From contig NC_087259.1 in assembly GCF_037042905.1 (NCBI RefSeq), forward strand, positions 20,108,501 through 20,172,500: a stretch of DNA of 64,000 nt, given 5' to 3'. The DNA comes from Lytechinus pictus (taxonomy: Eukaryota > Echinodermata > Echinoidea > Temnopleuroida > Toxopneustidae). A program made the translations under genes and the position numbers. The notes under the pieces were generated by a model, which was given only the letters and a program-made list of their open reading frames with translations, was not told where the DNA came from and did no database searches. The stretch's first letter is position 1. Each line of letters opens with the position of its first letter. Positions 24,150 to 36,575 of this stretch are shown here, piece by piece.

Positions 24150-24632
24150 TAAAAATGTTCAGCTCGCGCTTCGCGCTCGCATCATTTCTGTAGCAAAACC
24201 CCATACTTTTCATGATTAAATAGGTGAATAGAATGTCCCCTTTTCAGGACTAAACGTCAAAAGAACTCCCGCTTCGATTTGCAATAATCTTTTGCTGGAT
24301 ATAATCTTGTTCTTTATTACAAACGTCCATTAAACTGTCATTTTTTTTCAGATCGAAATATCAAAATTTTAAGCTCGCGCTTCGCGCTCGCATCTATTGT
24401 TTTCTAGATACCCATCTTAATCATTGGTACCAAAAATGCATAAAATATCAAGCTTTCTGGTCAGAATATAAAGAAATTTCAGCTCGTCCTCGGCACTCGC
24501 ATTGTCTGTGTAGTGAGATATGTATATCTTTCTCATGAGTTACTACAAACAGTCCTAAACAGGCACCTTTTTCCTGTTTTCAGGTCAGTATACTAAAAAA
24601 TTTCAGCTCGCGCTTCGCGCTCGAGCTCGCAT
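24150..24632. repeat. Array of GCTCGCGCTTCGCGCTCGCA motifs
   Basis: Strongly conserved cores occur at about 24151, 24372, 24481 (degenerate) and 24604, within diverged ~110-bp monomers that read 'gaatat..aaaattt-core-atcatt..gagatatgtat-cttttcatga..acaaacagtcc'. The core contains the dyad CGCG-CTT-CGCG. The same core-in-monomer layout is found inside the elements at 46913-48704 and 57851-58739. Confidence 0.8.
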
Positions 24633-24639
24633 TAATTTG

Positions 24640-25790
24640 TTGGTGAGATATGTGTTTCTATCTCATGAGTCATATAAATATATATATATGCATATATGTG
24701 TGTGTGTTTGTTTGTTTTGTGTGATATCGAGCGCCTTTGGAAAGTTGATTCATGATTTTGCCCCCCAAATCTTAAAAAAAGGATCAACGCCCCTGTGTAT
24801 ATATTTATATACATATAGTAAAAAAAACTTGTATCTCTATTAATATACAAAAGTATTGGCCTCATCGCAATAAAAGGGTTAATACACGAGATTTTGAAGT
24901 CGCACATAACATGCATAATTTGTGTTACTTTTTGCTTGTTTCTTTCTTTAATAAGTTTTTCAATCTCTCTCTATAATTATGTTTTAGAAAGATTATATGT
25001 TTAAATTGATGTATATTTCTGTTATAATGAGATATGTTTAAGTGGACTTCAGGGAATGGTCGTACGCAGCAAGGGGGAAGGGGGGGGGCACATTCGCGAT
25101 CTGCTGTTGTGAAAAACATTTTTTTTTTCCTTAACATTTCATGAAAACTATGAAAAATGTGCAAATGTGAGATGTGCACCAAATTTTCGAGTCTTGCCCC
25201 CCCCCCCCCCGGAAATATTATCTGCGTGTGGTCATGCAAAATGGCATGACTGGAAATCCTACATTTTGAAAAGAGCATTTGACAGGGTCAGACTTTACCC
25301 CTTTTTCAACATTTTCTTTTATGGCGCCGGTGAAGTGCAAAAATATGTGCGCCGCTCGGCATGCAGTGCGCCCCCCCCCCCTTTCGCCAAAAGCTGGATC
25401 CGCCTATGACATATGCATATATACGTTCTAACAATCTAATTGAAATATATTTATACCTGATAAATTTATTTTTTTTATTATTAAAACAAATAGCAGAAAA
25501 AAACATATATCGACATAATACATTTTTTAATGTGGGAGACCTCCATCTTAAGCTTAGAGCTTGAATTGATAAAGGCCTCAAAAGGAAAGGGGAAGGAAAA
25601 CCAGACAAACAGTGTAATAAAACAGACTTATCTTTTATGGCACAAAATAATAGGAATATTACCAAAAATGTAGATAGGGAAAGAAAAATTCAAATGAGAA
25701 AGTCATGTTAATAAAAGTGATAGTGCAAGTGTGCGAGAGTGCAAGTGCGGGGGGCGGGGGGGGGGGTTGTAATATTTTAGGTATTATATT
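24640..25790. other. TE debris with G/C runs and TA/TG microsatellite
   Basis: A TA/TG microsatellite spans about 24674-24712. Possible element ends include CAACGCCCCTGTG at about 24786, G-runs at 25074-25088 and 25747-25768, C-runs at 25197-25210 and 25370-25381, and CTGGATCCGCCTATGA at 25392. They cannot be paired confidently. Frames here depend on homopolymers and show no domain. Confidence 0.5.
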
Positions 25791-25824
25791 TTGACAGTGT
25801 ATATCTCTTCAAAACAGCCTTGAA

Positions 25825-26570
25825 TTAATCAAGTGTAGAGCATATCTTAATGTCAGGTGATAAATTATTCCATAAATCTGCACCGTAATGTCTAATTGAT
25901 TTGTGTGCTATTATTAGTTTTGGATTTGTCAAATTAAATTTTTCAGAGTTTCGTGTGGGAAATGAGTGGATGGTGTTGTTGATTGTGAACATATTTTGAA
26001 AGGAAGGGGGACGTATCCCCTTGTTTTTTAACATGAAGATAGCAGCTTGGAGTGTATTTATATCTGAAATTTTTAATGTCCTTAATTAAAAAAAATAAAG
26101 GACTGGATCTAGCAAGATATTGTGATCCTGTACAAATACGAACTGCTCTTTTTTGTAACAAGAAAATCGAATTAAGTTCTGTATTACCGCAGTTACCCCA
26201 AACTATGTTGCAATATGATATGTGAGGGAGAACCAATACATTATAAAGAAGAAAAAGAGTTTTGGGAGGTAATAATAGTATTTTAATTTGGAAATCATCC
26301 CAACACCTCTGGATACGGAAGTGGTGATTTGGCGTAAATGATTATTCCACGATAAATTTTCATCAATAGTTACTCCTAAAAACTTTGAATGTTGTTTTTG
26401 TTGTAAGGTTACGCTGTCAATATTTATCGTTATTTCTTCGTTAACTGCATGGGTATATGTTTAAAGTGCATAAAATGTGTTTTGTTTGTCTTTAAAGACA
26501 ATTTGTTGCATTTAAACCAAGTAGCCACTTCACATAATTCATCATTTAAAGTAGATACTACAACTTCAAG
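25825..26570 (-). pseudogene. C-terminal region of the minus-strand retrotransposon
   Basis: The region encodes CEVATWFKCNKLSLKTNKTH just downstream of the palm, then after frame changes SYCNIVWGNCGNTELNSIFL followed by QKRAVRICTG and finally NEKFNL-like and SIRHYGADLWNNLSPDIKIC segments. These are the standard post-RT and C-terminal motifs of CR1/Jockey-group elements. Several stops occur near 26440. Confidence 0.8.
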
Positions 26571-26876
26571 TTATGGGTGAGAATAAAAAATATTGGTATC
26601 ATCTGCAAATAGGATAAAAGATAATAAGGGGGACGTTTTCGATACATCATCGACGTATAATAGGACAAGGAGCGGCCCCCAAATTGACCCCTGCGGCACA
26701 CCACATTCTACAGATTTAAAGGTTGAATCTATTCCATTAAATGTAACATATTGTTGCCTGTTTGATAAATAATCTTCTATCCATCGATGTGCGTTGCCCC
26801 GTATTCCGTATAAATGTAGTTTATGAAGCAATATTTTGTGATTAAGTGTATTGAAAGCTTTGCTTAAGTCCAAAAA
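26571..26876 (-). pseudogene. Reverse transcriptase palm region
   Basis: One frame encodes MDLSKAFNTLNHKILLHKLH (motif A; the second Asp of the usual AFDTL is Asn here), YLSNRQQYVTFNGI, VECGVPQGSIWGPLL (motif B) and LSFILFADDTNIFY (motif C, DD intact). The domain begins abruptly at the side of the mariner-like insertion. It is one piece of the 25800-29340 element. Confidence 0.9.
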
Positions 26877-26928
26877 TATTCCAATAACATAGCAATCGCT
26901 TTGGTGATTTTGTCATAAATATTTACTA

Positions 26929-27760
26929 CAGTGTGTATCAAAAAAAAGTTTACACTTAAGAGAAAAAATCCTGTAAAACTATACATTTGTAATATCCTGA
27001 AGATTTTTCCACATTTTAACGTTGGTACAGATCCATTTAAGCAAATGACGATATAATTGTCGAAAAATATTTCCGCTTGAGTGAGCACCACTTACTTTTG
27101 ATGTTAGTGAAAATGATTTGCGCAGAACTTTGAAATAGTTATGCGAATAAAAGTAGACCTTAATCATGAAGGACACGTAGAATTTAGCTATTAAAATTGA
27201 TTTGAAGATATCTTTTACCTTTTTAAACTTGTTTCCTTGCCAAAAACACAAAGTATTAAGTGAAAAATGAAATTTAAACCCACTTTAAATGATACAAACT
27301 TAGTGAAAAAACGTTGGAGATGTATGATATAAACTTTTGTTAAGATTCAGTTATGTCCTCAGATCCAACTGGCACAAAAAGGGTAAAGGTTGTGCTTACT
27401 AAGTGTGGACATTTCAATTTGGGTGGCAAAATTGTTACAAAATGCTTGAATGTATCCGTTTATTTCAATTGACTAAAAGTGCAAGGGAAATGTATGAGAA
27501 ATGTTTTGCAGGGTAAGTTTGATTTCGCCCTTTCCCCTTGACACAGCGTGAAAACGAGCATTTCTGTGCAAACAGATTTCTGCGAGCTTTACAAAAATGG
27601 ACAGTGCTCACTCAAGTGTAATATTCTGTCAAAACTTTTACTTTCATTGGATAGATGAGACCCAAACCCAAGATTATATGTGAAAAAATTACCCACATGT
27701 TGTATATCTTTTTAATTCCCAGGGCTTTTTCAAAGTGTAAACTTTTTTTGATACGCACTG
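26929..27760. mobile_element. Mariner/Tc1-like MITE in the retrotransposon
   Basis: Termini CAGTGTGTATCAAAAAAAAG and the inverse CTTTTTTTGATACGCACTG are flanked by TA (26927-26928 and 27761-27762). Homology of ends extends to about 28 bp (GTTTACACT). It interrupts the reverse transcriptase of the minus-strand retrotransposon, and on either side the protein resumes. TA duplication and the CAGTG start are typical of Tc1/mariner. No transposase is present. Confidence 0.8.
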
Positions 27761-28783
27761 TAGTGCTAAGTCTATCGAGTGATTTTTTCTAAAACCGTAT
27801 TGATTTGTATTTAATAAATTATGCAAGTTAAAAAAATTGTATAGTCTTGTGTATATTATTTTTATAAAGATTATTGATATGCTACAAAGAATAGAAATTG
27901 GGCGGTACAGATCCATTTAAGCAAATGACGATATAATTGTCGAAAAATATTTCCGCTTGAGTGAGCACCACTTACTTTTGATGTTAGTGAAAATGATTTG
28001 CGCAGAACTTTGAAATAGTTATGCGAATAAAAGTAGACCTTAATCATGAAGGACACGTAGAATTTAGCTATTAAAATTGATTTGAAGATATCTTTTACCT
28101 TTTTAAACTTGTTTCCTTGCCAAAAACACAAAGTATTAAGTGAAAAATGAAATTTAAACCCACTTTAAATGATACAAACTTAGTGAAAAAACGTTGGAGA
28201 TGTATGATATAAACTTTTGTTAAGATTCAGTTATGTCCTCAGATCCAACTGGCACAAAAAGGGTAAAGGTTGTGCTTACTAAGTGTGGACATTTCAATTT
28301 GGGTGGCAAAATTGTTACAAAATGCTTGAATGTATCCGTTTATTTCAATTGACTAAAAGTGCAAGGGAAATGTATGAGAAATGTTTTGCAGGGTAAGTTT
28401 GATTTCGCCCTTTCCCCTTGACACAGCGTGAAAACGAGCATTTCTGTGCAAACAGATTTCTGCGAGCTTTACAAAAATGGACAGTGCTCACTCAAGTGTA
28501 ATATTCTGTCAAAACTTTTACTTTCATTGGATAGATGAGACCCAAACCCAAGATTATATGTGAAAAAATTACCCACATGTTGTATATCTTTTTAATTCCC
28601 AGGGCTTTTTCAAAGTGTAAACTTTTTTTGATACGCACTGTAGTGCTAAGTCTATCGAGTGATTTTTTCTAAAACCGTATTGATTTGTATTTAATAAATT
28701 ATGCAAGTTAAAAAAATTGTATAATCTTGTGTATATTATTTTTATAAAGATTATTGATATGCTACAAAGAATAGAAATTAGGC
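27024..28783. repeat. 880-bp tandem duplication
   Basis: Positions 27024-27903 and 27904-28783 are almost identical; I noticed only two base differences near the right ends. The unit contains most of the mariner-like element (without its left 95 bp) plus the adjoining ~140 bp of reverse transcriptase sequence. GGTA occurs at both junctions (27024, 27904, 28784), suggesting the duplication joined at a 4-bp microhomology. Frames duplicated in both copies are repeat identity, not paralogous genes. An assembly artefact is possible. Confidence 0.9.
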
Positions 28784-29193
28784 GGTAATTACTTATTTCA
28801 TTAGGATCATCTTTTTGTAGATTGGGGTAACTTTTGCAATTTTGAGTAAATTCGGACAAATACCTGATGAAATAGACTGATTAAAAATATAAGTTAATGG
28901 ATCAACAATAGCATGAATAATTTCTTTAAGCATGGATGAACTTATCCTATCATGTCCTTGTGACCTACTAAAGTTCAACGATTTTGTGATATTATTTCAG
29001 TAGGGTTGGTGGGATTGAGAAAAAGAGAATGTTCGAATGGCGTTGAAATGAAATCAGTAAAATGGGCGTTGTTGCGATTACCTATTTGATTTGCTAGTTG
29101 GAGGCCGATGTTACTAAAAAAAAAAGAATTAAAGGATGAAGCATAAATAGATTGATCTGGGATTTTATCACCGTGTAAAGTTAATTCGATCAT
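28640..29193 (-). pseudogene. Reverse transcriptase fingers region, broken
   Basis: Minus-strand fragments encode NPTNPTEIISQNR, then after a frameshift NFSRSQGHDRISSSMLKEII and PLTYIFNQSISSGICPNLLK, then after another shift DPNEISNYRLISILCSISII and NTNQYGFRKNHSIDLALQ. These match RT domains 0-2 of CR1/Jockey-group elements. The last part is present twice because of the 880-bp duplication (copy at about 27770-27900). Confidence 0.8.
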
Positions 29194-29340
29194 CTTCAGG
29201 TAATGGAGTATTTTTTCCCAATAATATCATTTATAACCCGCCACGTGGCCTTAGAATTAGAACTAACTTTAGATAATTTGTCTGAATAATGAGAAGGTTG
29301 TTTTCATGAGAAAGATTAATTGTTTTCATTTCATTAATTG

Positions 29341-31698
29341 TTAGTGCCCAAGATGCTTTTCCACATAAGAAATTTGAAAATAAATGTCAGGTTTAAGTGT
29401 CTTTATTGTTGTTCACTCAAAATCCATTAGATTTGATTGTGTTTTGTTATTTTTATGAGAAAGGAAAACAAAATGATATGGTGACTGAAAAAAAATTGAT
29501 CCATCCCATGAAAATGACACTTTGATCAATTAAAACAATATGAAGGCCTACTGGTGGAATAGGACTTAGTTTACATAAAACACAACCACACTGGAAATTG
29601 TTTTAAAAGATGTTTATATAAACATTATTTATTTAAAGTACATGTTTTCATTAGTAATGAAACATATCGGATCAAAATAGGAGAAAAAAAAATCTACATT
29701 TCAGATGGTGAACTTGTATGATAGAGATTTCAGGAGATATAGCCTATATGTCGGAACAAATCACATAAACATAATCATTTGTAATACAGTATGCTATTTT
29801 TTCCTTGTAGAATTGTAATGAACTATACATTACCAGTATTCTAGTCATTAGACCCCGAAAGAGTCCATTCTACTCAAAGTTGACCCAATTATTTCCAGGA
29901 TGGCCAAGTTTAATCCAGTAAACTATTTTTGAACTAGATCACCGTAAGCCATGGCCACAAAAGCAACTAGTCGAAAAAAAAATGACCAGAATTTTGGTCA
30001 TCATTAGACCCCAAGAGTACCAACATATTGTTGTCTAACTTTAAGTCAACATGGCTTATTATACATGACCCAAATTTAGTTTGGTCAAATAGAAAAATAT
30101 TTCGACAAAATCATCATGCAGGTTCAGGGGCATGAAACTGACTAATCAAACTTACGACCAGGATTCTCTTCACCATTAGATCCAAAAAGTAAATTATGAG
30201 TCAAGCAAACTTACCAGGGCTAACGAACGATTTTAGTCAAAATTGTGTCATGAGACCACAAGAGAACCGACTATATATTCTAGTCACACTTGATCCAATC
30301 CTAGTCAGAATAGTCAAATTTCTGTCAACTATTTCCACCCACATAGTTACAACATTATTGTAAAATGACCAGACTTTTAATAATAATGCTGAACAAAGTT
30401 TTAATAGAAATCTTGATATTAATGTAGTCAGATCAATGATGGAACCCATTTGATCAGACAAGATAAAGCAGATTATATTTTAAATTTAACATTTTAATGA
30501 AAGCTCTCAATTTTGACGAGAATTAATTAGTCTATCAGAGTTTTTACTGTGCAATGTGCATGTACTCTACATTGTTTGATGCTAATCTTCATTTACTAGG
30601 CCTATCTGTTATGTCTTCAAATGCTCTAATGTGAGACCTAAAATATACAAGCTACTGTCATTCGATGAATATACTGGGTAATAATCTTTTTCAACACCAG
30701 ACAAAATAAAAATTTCATTCCATACTTCGTGCTAGGTGTCATCTTTAGTCCAATATTCATGAAAAAGATAATGTACTAAAGAATATTCATTTATTCCTAT
30801 TTTTTCAGTAGAAAACAGATTGATCTTTTAACAACTTATCAATGTATGATTGAAATGTTTTTTTTGGGGATGAATGAGTTACATATGGCACTCCATAAAA
30901 AAGTTGTCTAAATTTTATCAGGGTGAACTAAACCCTTTCTATGGGAACACCAACAAATTATTGTGAATCCTTGGATGACACATTATATAATTGAGGCAAG
31001 TAATATTAATAAACAGTTAATGGCACAGGGCAAAAAATAAAAAAAGACAATGAATATTTTACATAGTACTATGTACAAAAATAACACAAATCACTCACTT
31101 TAAGTCATATTGTAAACAATTATCAGCTGCTTAGGTTTTAAAACATTTGTTTTCTTAAAGTGCTAATGACTATTTTTTTCATCAGTCAGAACATACTCTT
31201 GGTTTAAAATTTTCTATTCAGTTGATTTTAAAAAGGAAGTATAGTAACACAAGCAAAACAAGTAAATTTCAACATGATTAGATGAAAAATGACAAAGTAA
31301 CAGCATTTTTATGCTTGAATCAGAAACACATTGTTTTCTAATGGGTGGGCTGATGATGTCACAAACCTTTTTTCTTTATGATTTGTTTTGCTGTGTATTA
31401 TAACATTTCAAGAAGGGAGGACAGCTCTGGAAAACTTTGATTGAATCTACACTTACCATTATTTTTTATTTAAATTTATTTCTAAAAATATATAGTTCCC
31501 AAAGCCGAAGCTGTAGTACATGTGATTTTTTCTGTGTCAAAGGAAAAAAGGCGATATATTATCACTTGAAACAAGAGTAAGAACCTTTAATGCACATGGA
31601 AAGAAAGTTGACTACTTCAAATCACAAGACAGATAATGTAAATAAGGCTTATGACATCATCAGCAAACTTACATTATTTGGATAAATATATATCACTA
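29341..31698. other. Long gene-free stretch
   Basis: AT-rich sequence. Loose reiteration of 'agtcaaa..t-agtc-a' and 'ttagaccc-aagagt-' words occurs at about 29850-30260, which suggests a decayed repeat with no clear monomer. No domain-bearing frame, terminal repeat pair or RNA gene is visible. Confidence 0.6.
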
Positions 31699-31700
31699 TA

Positions 31701-32504
31701 CAGTGAGTCCCAGAAAGAAACGAAACTGAGATTTATCATTTATTTATTAATCACAAATACAATATATAAATGACCTACCAATGTAAAGCTTAAAATCTCC
31801 TCCATGTGATATTACTTATATTATTCCTCATTCACGCATGAGTGAGCAAAGACAATTTGAAGAAAGGATACCAAAAACTCATTTGGCGGGGGTATCTGAA
31901 TTTCAAAAAGAAAATCACATGCCTAAAAAGTTAAATATCTGCTCTTTTGATACCTTAATCACAAAAAATGGTCAAGAACTAAAAAAGTTATGTTATCTCG
32001 AAACAATGCTTGTATTTCCATAATTTCATGAAATGAACGTGTTTTCACCGGTTTCCCACAGACGCTATCGCATGGTTAAAAAAAAGACTTAATGCATGGC
32101 TGATCGTCAGTAAAGCAGAGTGTCGAGTTAGTTTGAACGCTAGCCTGTAAAACCTCTTCATTTCATGAAATTATTGAAATTCAAACCTTATTTCAAATAA
32201 CCAGAACTTTGTTATTTCTTGACCATTTTCTGTAATTGAGGTATCAAATTAAAGAACAGATATTGAATTTTTTTAAAATGTGGTTTTCTTTTTGAAACCC
32301 AGATACAGCCCGCCAAATGACTTTTTGGTATCCCCTCTTCAAATTGTTTTTGCTCACTCATGCATGAATGAGAAATAATCTAAGTAATTTTAGATGAAAG
32401 AGATTCTAAGCTTTACAATGGTATGTCATTTGTCTATTATATTTGTGATTAAGTTATGATAAATCATCGATAAATCTCGATTTCGTTTTTTGTGGTACGC
32501 ACTG
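31701..32504. mobile_element. Palindromic mariner/Tc1-like element, 804 bp
   Basis: It starts CAGTGAGTCCCAGAAAGAAA and ends with the imperfect inverse TTTTTTGTGGTACGCACTG. It is flanked by TA (31699-31700 and 32505-32506). The inverted repeat runs about 340 bp inward on each side (for example TTTGGCGGGGGTATCTGAAT and its mirror near 32320), leaving a ~120-bp centre. Arms are diverged, so the copy is not young. It is a foldback-style non-autonomous element without coding capacity. Confidence 0.8.
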
Positions 32505-32676
32505 TATACTGTATTAAGCTTTAAAATTTCCTAATTTGTGTTTACTAAGATTCCTCAAATTTTGATGAAGTTTTCAACTTCATTTGTCTACTTTCGCAGC
32601 ATTCAATCAAACTAATTCATCGCCTTGATAACAAATGGAGCATTCCTATAATTTCTACCCTTCTACATGAAGCATA

Positions 32677-32677
32677 C

Positions 32678-32731
<54 letters not shown>
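32677..32731. repeat. (AT)n microsatellite
   Basis: About 50 bp of nearly uninterrupted AT dinucleotides. Confidence 0.95.
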
Positions 32732-32732
<1 letters not shown>

Positions 32733-32734
<2 letters not shown>

Positions 32735-34110
32735 GTAATTGCACATGAAGATGTACACAAGTCATAATAATATTAAATTGGACATAGATTTGTAAATCAT
32801 GCCAAATTCTCTCTGTAGAATGCTCAAAGGCACTTTTCAAGATATTGTAAAGGACATGTACCATCTTATACATTTGAAGAGATGCATGATTCATCATGAT
32901 TTCATTCGTATTGCATTGAGTCTATTCTTAGAACTTTAATTACTGGTACATAAAATTATCTTTCCTTAGACAATATATTATTCTCCCCCTTAAATCTTTC
33001 TATCATTTTGTAATATTTATAAATGTTTCCTTTAGAACTTGACAATATGAATTCAAATTATTTACTTATTTACTACTATTCATCTTATTTAGTTCCCCTT
33101 CCCTATTGAACTTTTAACATGTGAAACATAATTTCTTGGTCAAAAACTTTGCAAAACTAGGTTTTCAAATTCTTGGAAGACCACCAAAATATATGATTAA
33201 ACTTGTATACATGTATGGCAACATAATAATCAAACTGCTACCCCCCCCCCCCCCAGCAAACCCAAAGTTGTCATCAAATAATATTGTGAAATTTAAAGCC
33301 TGTCTAAAGTTTTTGCAAACATTCAGGGTTGTGAATGATATTGGATTATTCTGTCATTCAAATCCTTGAAAAGTAAAGTGACCACCGTCACCATCTTGTA
33401 AATTTTCAATGTAAATTTCCTGTGTGTAATTTAACTTTGCAATCACATAAAACTTATGCTGTATAACAGCTCCCTGTCTGAGATTTTATTAATATCTTTT
33501 AAAGGTCATTCAAATTATACTACCTTACATATATATATGTATTGTGTTAATATGGCAATACAAAAGACAACATCCATAAGTCTTTGTGTCACAGGCCAAA
33601 TGCACCAGCCGCCCTCATGCATGTAGGGCAAACCTTAATTATTATTTTTCTTTGTTGCTTTTTAGACAGTCAATGACTTCCATTTTGCCCTAAACTTTCA
33701 GATAAAATATGGCAATATACTTTTTTCACATGAATTTGAAGACACAATCTCTCATTTTGTCATGTAATAATAATAATAACTAGATTTTAATTTGTCATAC
33801 GGACAAATTAGGTGGTTTGTCGTATAGACAAACAGAATAAAATATTTAAACAAATATTAGATTGAAAGATAGAGAAACAGACATACATATTCAAACAGAT
33901 ACATATAAGATATATAGATGGATGGATGGAGAGATAAATGATTGATTGATTGATTGATAAAAAATTAACAACACTATCAACACATGCATGCCATATAAGT
34001 GTCAGACAGTTGATCTGGAAAAGTTACTATAATACAGTACAAATTACCCTAATGCAACTTTACAAAGGAACAGAATTATAAATTAGTAATTATCAGTAAT
34101 AAATTAATAG
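32733..34110. other. Gene-free AT-rich stretch
   Basis: No gene found. A 14-bp C-run lies at 33241-33254, a short TTTGTC-TA-GGACAAA dyad-rich segment at about 33793-33833, and ATTGATTGATTGATT at about 33940. The frame over 33121-33369 crosses the C-run and has no domain. Confidence 0.6.
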
Positions 34111-34114
34111 GTTA

Positions 34115-34330
34115 ACTACTAGTACTTCCCGGGATAACATCCCTACTCTTTACGAAAAGAGGAGTAGGTTTTTTAACGTGCAAATGGTGTGAGTCTCCTT
34201 TACACGGGACCGACGGCTTAGAGTCTCCTCCAAAAGACTAGACAATTGGAATAAAAATACCTTGCCCAAGGGTATACCTGTTGTGATTGGGATTCGAACA
34301 GTTTCCCACCTAAAATCTAATAAAGAGATT
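34115..34330. repeat. Probable dispersed repeat with TTGCCCAAGGG core
   Basis: The block starting CTTCCCGGGATAACATCCCT and containing AGTCTCC twice, CCTTGCCCAAGGGTATACC and GGGATTCGAAC reads like an old dispersed invertebrate repeat. A loosely similar layout (ACCTTGCCAAAGGGCACTAG) recurs at 37541-37745. The identification rests on style and recall only. Confidence 0.35.
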
Positions 34331-34364
34331 GATCTCCTTTAGGAAATTTACAATACATAATCGT

Positions 34365-35918
34365 CAGCGGCGTAACAGGGGTCGGTGGCCAGGGGGGGCA
34401 AGAGCCAAAAATTTCCCGGTCATATCATGGTATGAACAGGAGTAATGGTGTAATAAGGCGACTATTTTGAGAAGGTCAGATATTGTGTATTGGGCAAAAT
34501 GTATCTTTAAAAAATTTGCGAGCGAGCGAGCAAAAATTTAGACCTCTTTGATACAAAAATCCAATTTTTTGATAGATTTTGACATGATATCCAGAGAATA
34601 ATATATTTCACTCTTCTCTCTTTAAATTCCTTTTTTGTTGTATGTACGCCACTGTGAACAGGATTCTTTGCGGCAGTAGCGTGAAGTGTAAAAAAAACCG
34701 AGGGGCGCAGTATAGCAAATGTGCTTTATGTCAGTCCCGAGCGAGCGAAGCGAGCGAGAAAAAGAAATCACCTTTTCATGAGAATCTAACTTTAGCTCTT
34801 TTTTACATTATATTCAGTAAATAAAATCATATCCTACTCTTTTCTTTCGTCCTTTTTTGTTCTTATTTGTAGAACTTTTTGGGGCCATGGCCCGGCCAAA
34901 CCTTCCATACGCAGTGCTGTGCGGTTGGGGCCCGGGGCGGAGCCTCCAGAACTTCTTGATATCAAAGCCATTTAAACCTCGCAGATTGCTGCTATATTTT
35001 AACCAAATCGCGGGCATATACAGAATATAGTACACAACACAGTTATTCAGCCCAGTTGCGTAATGAACCAAATATTTTTGGGAGCAAAACATGGCAATGT
35101 GGGAAAATTTGTAAAAAGTCGCCAGCGTGCAAAGCGAGCTGGAAGAAAAATGCCCATTGAAATTAATTTTTAATTATGTGATAGATTTTTCCATTACATT
35201 CAGAAAAAAACACCTTTCATTGTTTCCATTCATGTCATTAAACGTTGTCTCCTATAATTTATTTTACTTCCTCTTGGGTGTGGAACCAACCCCCCCCCCC
35301 GCCTGTATGCCAGTGATTGAATGTGATTGAACGGGGGGCGTTATAAAGCCATTTGTAGGTTATAAATGAAGAGCCCCTACTGCGTGGGGGTTTAGGGCAA
35401 AGCCCCGGTAGCTTATTTGCACAAAATTTAGCAAACTTATAGCACAATGTTGTATATTATCCATCTTTCTTCCCGCTCTTTAATTACAATCATCGGCAGC
35501 CCGGTCGTGTTACTTACTAGTATCATTTTTGTCCTTTTTTGTCCATTTTCTTTGTTTTACAATATAGCTTTTGACTAATTACATTCTACCTTCATTTCCC
35601 GCTATTGTTTGCCATTTTGTCATCTTTTAATTTATTTCCCACCGTGCTACTGCATTTACATAGGCCTATTTCGGAATGATTTGTTCATTCTCAAATGTTC
35701 TTCTTTCGTACATTTTCCCACTTTCCCTCCTTTTCCATGAAAACAAATATTTTTCTTCGTTTTCTTTTCACTTTTCCCTTTCCTTTTCCTCCTTTCCTTT
35801 TCCTTCCCCTTTCACTTTCTTTCTCCCTCCTTTTTTTCCTGTTTTTTTTTTATTTTCCCGGTAAAATCCGCCAGGGGGGGCAACTTGCCCCCCCTGCCCC
35901 CCGCCTGTTACGCCACTG
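34365..35918. mobile_element. hAT-family element, copy A (8-bp TSD)
   Basis: It begins CAGCGGCGTAACAGG and ends CCTGTTACGCCACTG. It is flanked by perfect 8-bp direct repeats ATAATCGT (34357-34364 and 35919-35926). Copy B at 40016-41631 is similar throughout, including GCGAGCGAGCGAGCAAAAAT near the left, GCAAAGCGAGCTGG in the middle, a T/C-rich tract (about 35740-35860) and GTAAAATCCGCCAGGGGGGG at the right. The 8-bp duplication and CAG...CTG ends are diagnostic of hAT. No transposase frame is seen, so it is non-autonomous. Confidence 0.92.
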
Positions 35919-36160
35919 ATAATCGTAAAATATCTCTAAATAATGTCTTAAGGTCAGGAACATCATAAAAATTAGTACGAATATGTGCAACACCTAAAGC
36001 CATTTTCAAAGCTAATAACGATCTGGAAGATCTGGCAATCTAACTTGTCTTTGTATAGGACCACTTATACAAGCCGCACCTACTTTATTTTGGTGTTTTG
36101 ATCCATCTGTATAGATTGCACGATAATTAGAGATAAATGATAGGTGGTTATATTAATAAA

Positions 36161-36470
36161 AAATAGACAGACAGACATATAGATAGATAGATAGATAGAT
36201 AGAGAAAGGCAGATAGATGGATCGATAGATAGATAGATAGATAGATGGATCGATAGATAGATAGATATATATTTAATCAGATAGATTTATATATTAGACA
36301 GTGAGAAAGAGATCGATAGATATACTGTACAATGTAGGTAGATAGACAGACATACATGTATGGATAGATAGAATGAGAGAGAGAGAGAGAGAGAGATTCA
36401 AACAGATAGATATATACATGTATTAGACAGAGAGATAGATAGATATGTCATATAGGTAGATAGATCGTGC
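36161..36470. repeat. GATA-type tetranucleotide microsatellite
   Basis: Imperfect GATA/GACA arrays interleaved with GGAT, CGAT and a short (GA)n run near 36379-36396. Confidence 0.9.
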
Positions 36471-36496
36471 GCAAGATATTAAAAAACAAAATCATG

Positions 36497-36575
36497 TTCA
36501 CCCACGGGCTTGAACCCCTGCCTGCATGATTGAATGAGATGCAAGTCTGACGCCTAACTGATTGAGCTAGAATAT
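36497..36575 (-). mobile_element. tRNA-derived SINE head
   Basis: On the minus strand, TAGCTCAATCAGTTAGG (36569-36553) matches an RNA polymerase III A box, and GGGGTTCAAGCCC (about 36518-36506) matches a B box, at the spacing found in tRNAs. The aminoacyl stem does not close properly, so this is not a functional tRNA. It resembles the promoter part of a SINE, whose body may continue towards higher coordinates or be lost. Confidence 0.55.

Larger units (their letters stand above)
25800..29340 (-). mobile_element. Non-LTR retrotransposon fragment (CR1/Jockey group), minus strand
   Basis: Read on the minus strand, the order is pre-RT linker (ATWRVINDIIGK, about 29285-29220), fingers (SQGHDRISSSMLKEII, about 28957), palm and C-terminal domain (about 26873-25825). 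The endonuclease is absent, so the copy is 5'-truncated near 29340. The palm is split by a mariner-like insertion at 26929 and by an 880-bp tandem duplication that re-copies part of the reverse transcriptase. Frameshifts and stops occur throughout. The two retrotransposons in this window belong to different subfamilies: this one has FADD, the 19283 copy has YVDD. Confidence 0.85.

Noticed and set aside
26979..28131. Paralogous minus-strand frames at 26979-27251 and 27871-28131
   Set aside because: They result from the 880-bp tandem duplication of mariner-like sequence.
34673..34824. Short frame containing GCGAGCGAAGCGAGCGAG as a coding repeat
   Set aside because: It is inside the non-coding hAT copy A, and the same words recur in copy B in shifted frames.
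36497..36575. tRNA gene on the minus strand
   Set aside because: Polymerase III boxes are there but the aminoacyl stem is not formed; a SINE head is more likely.
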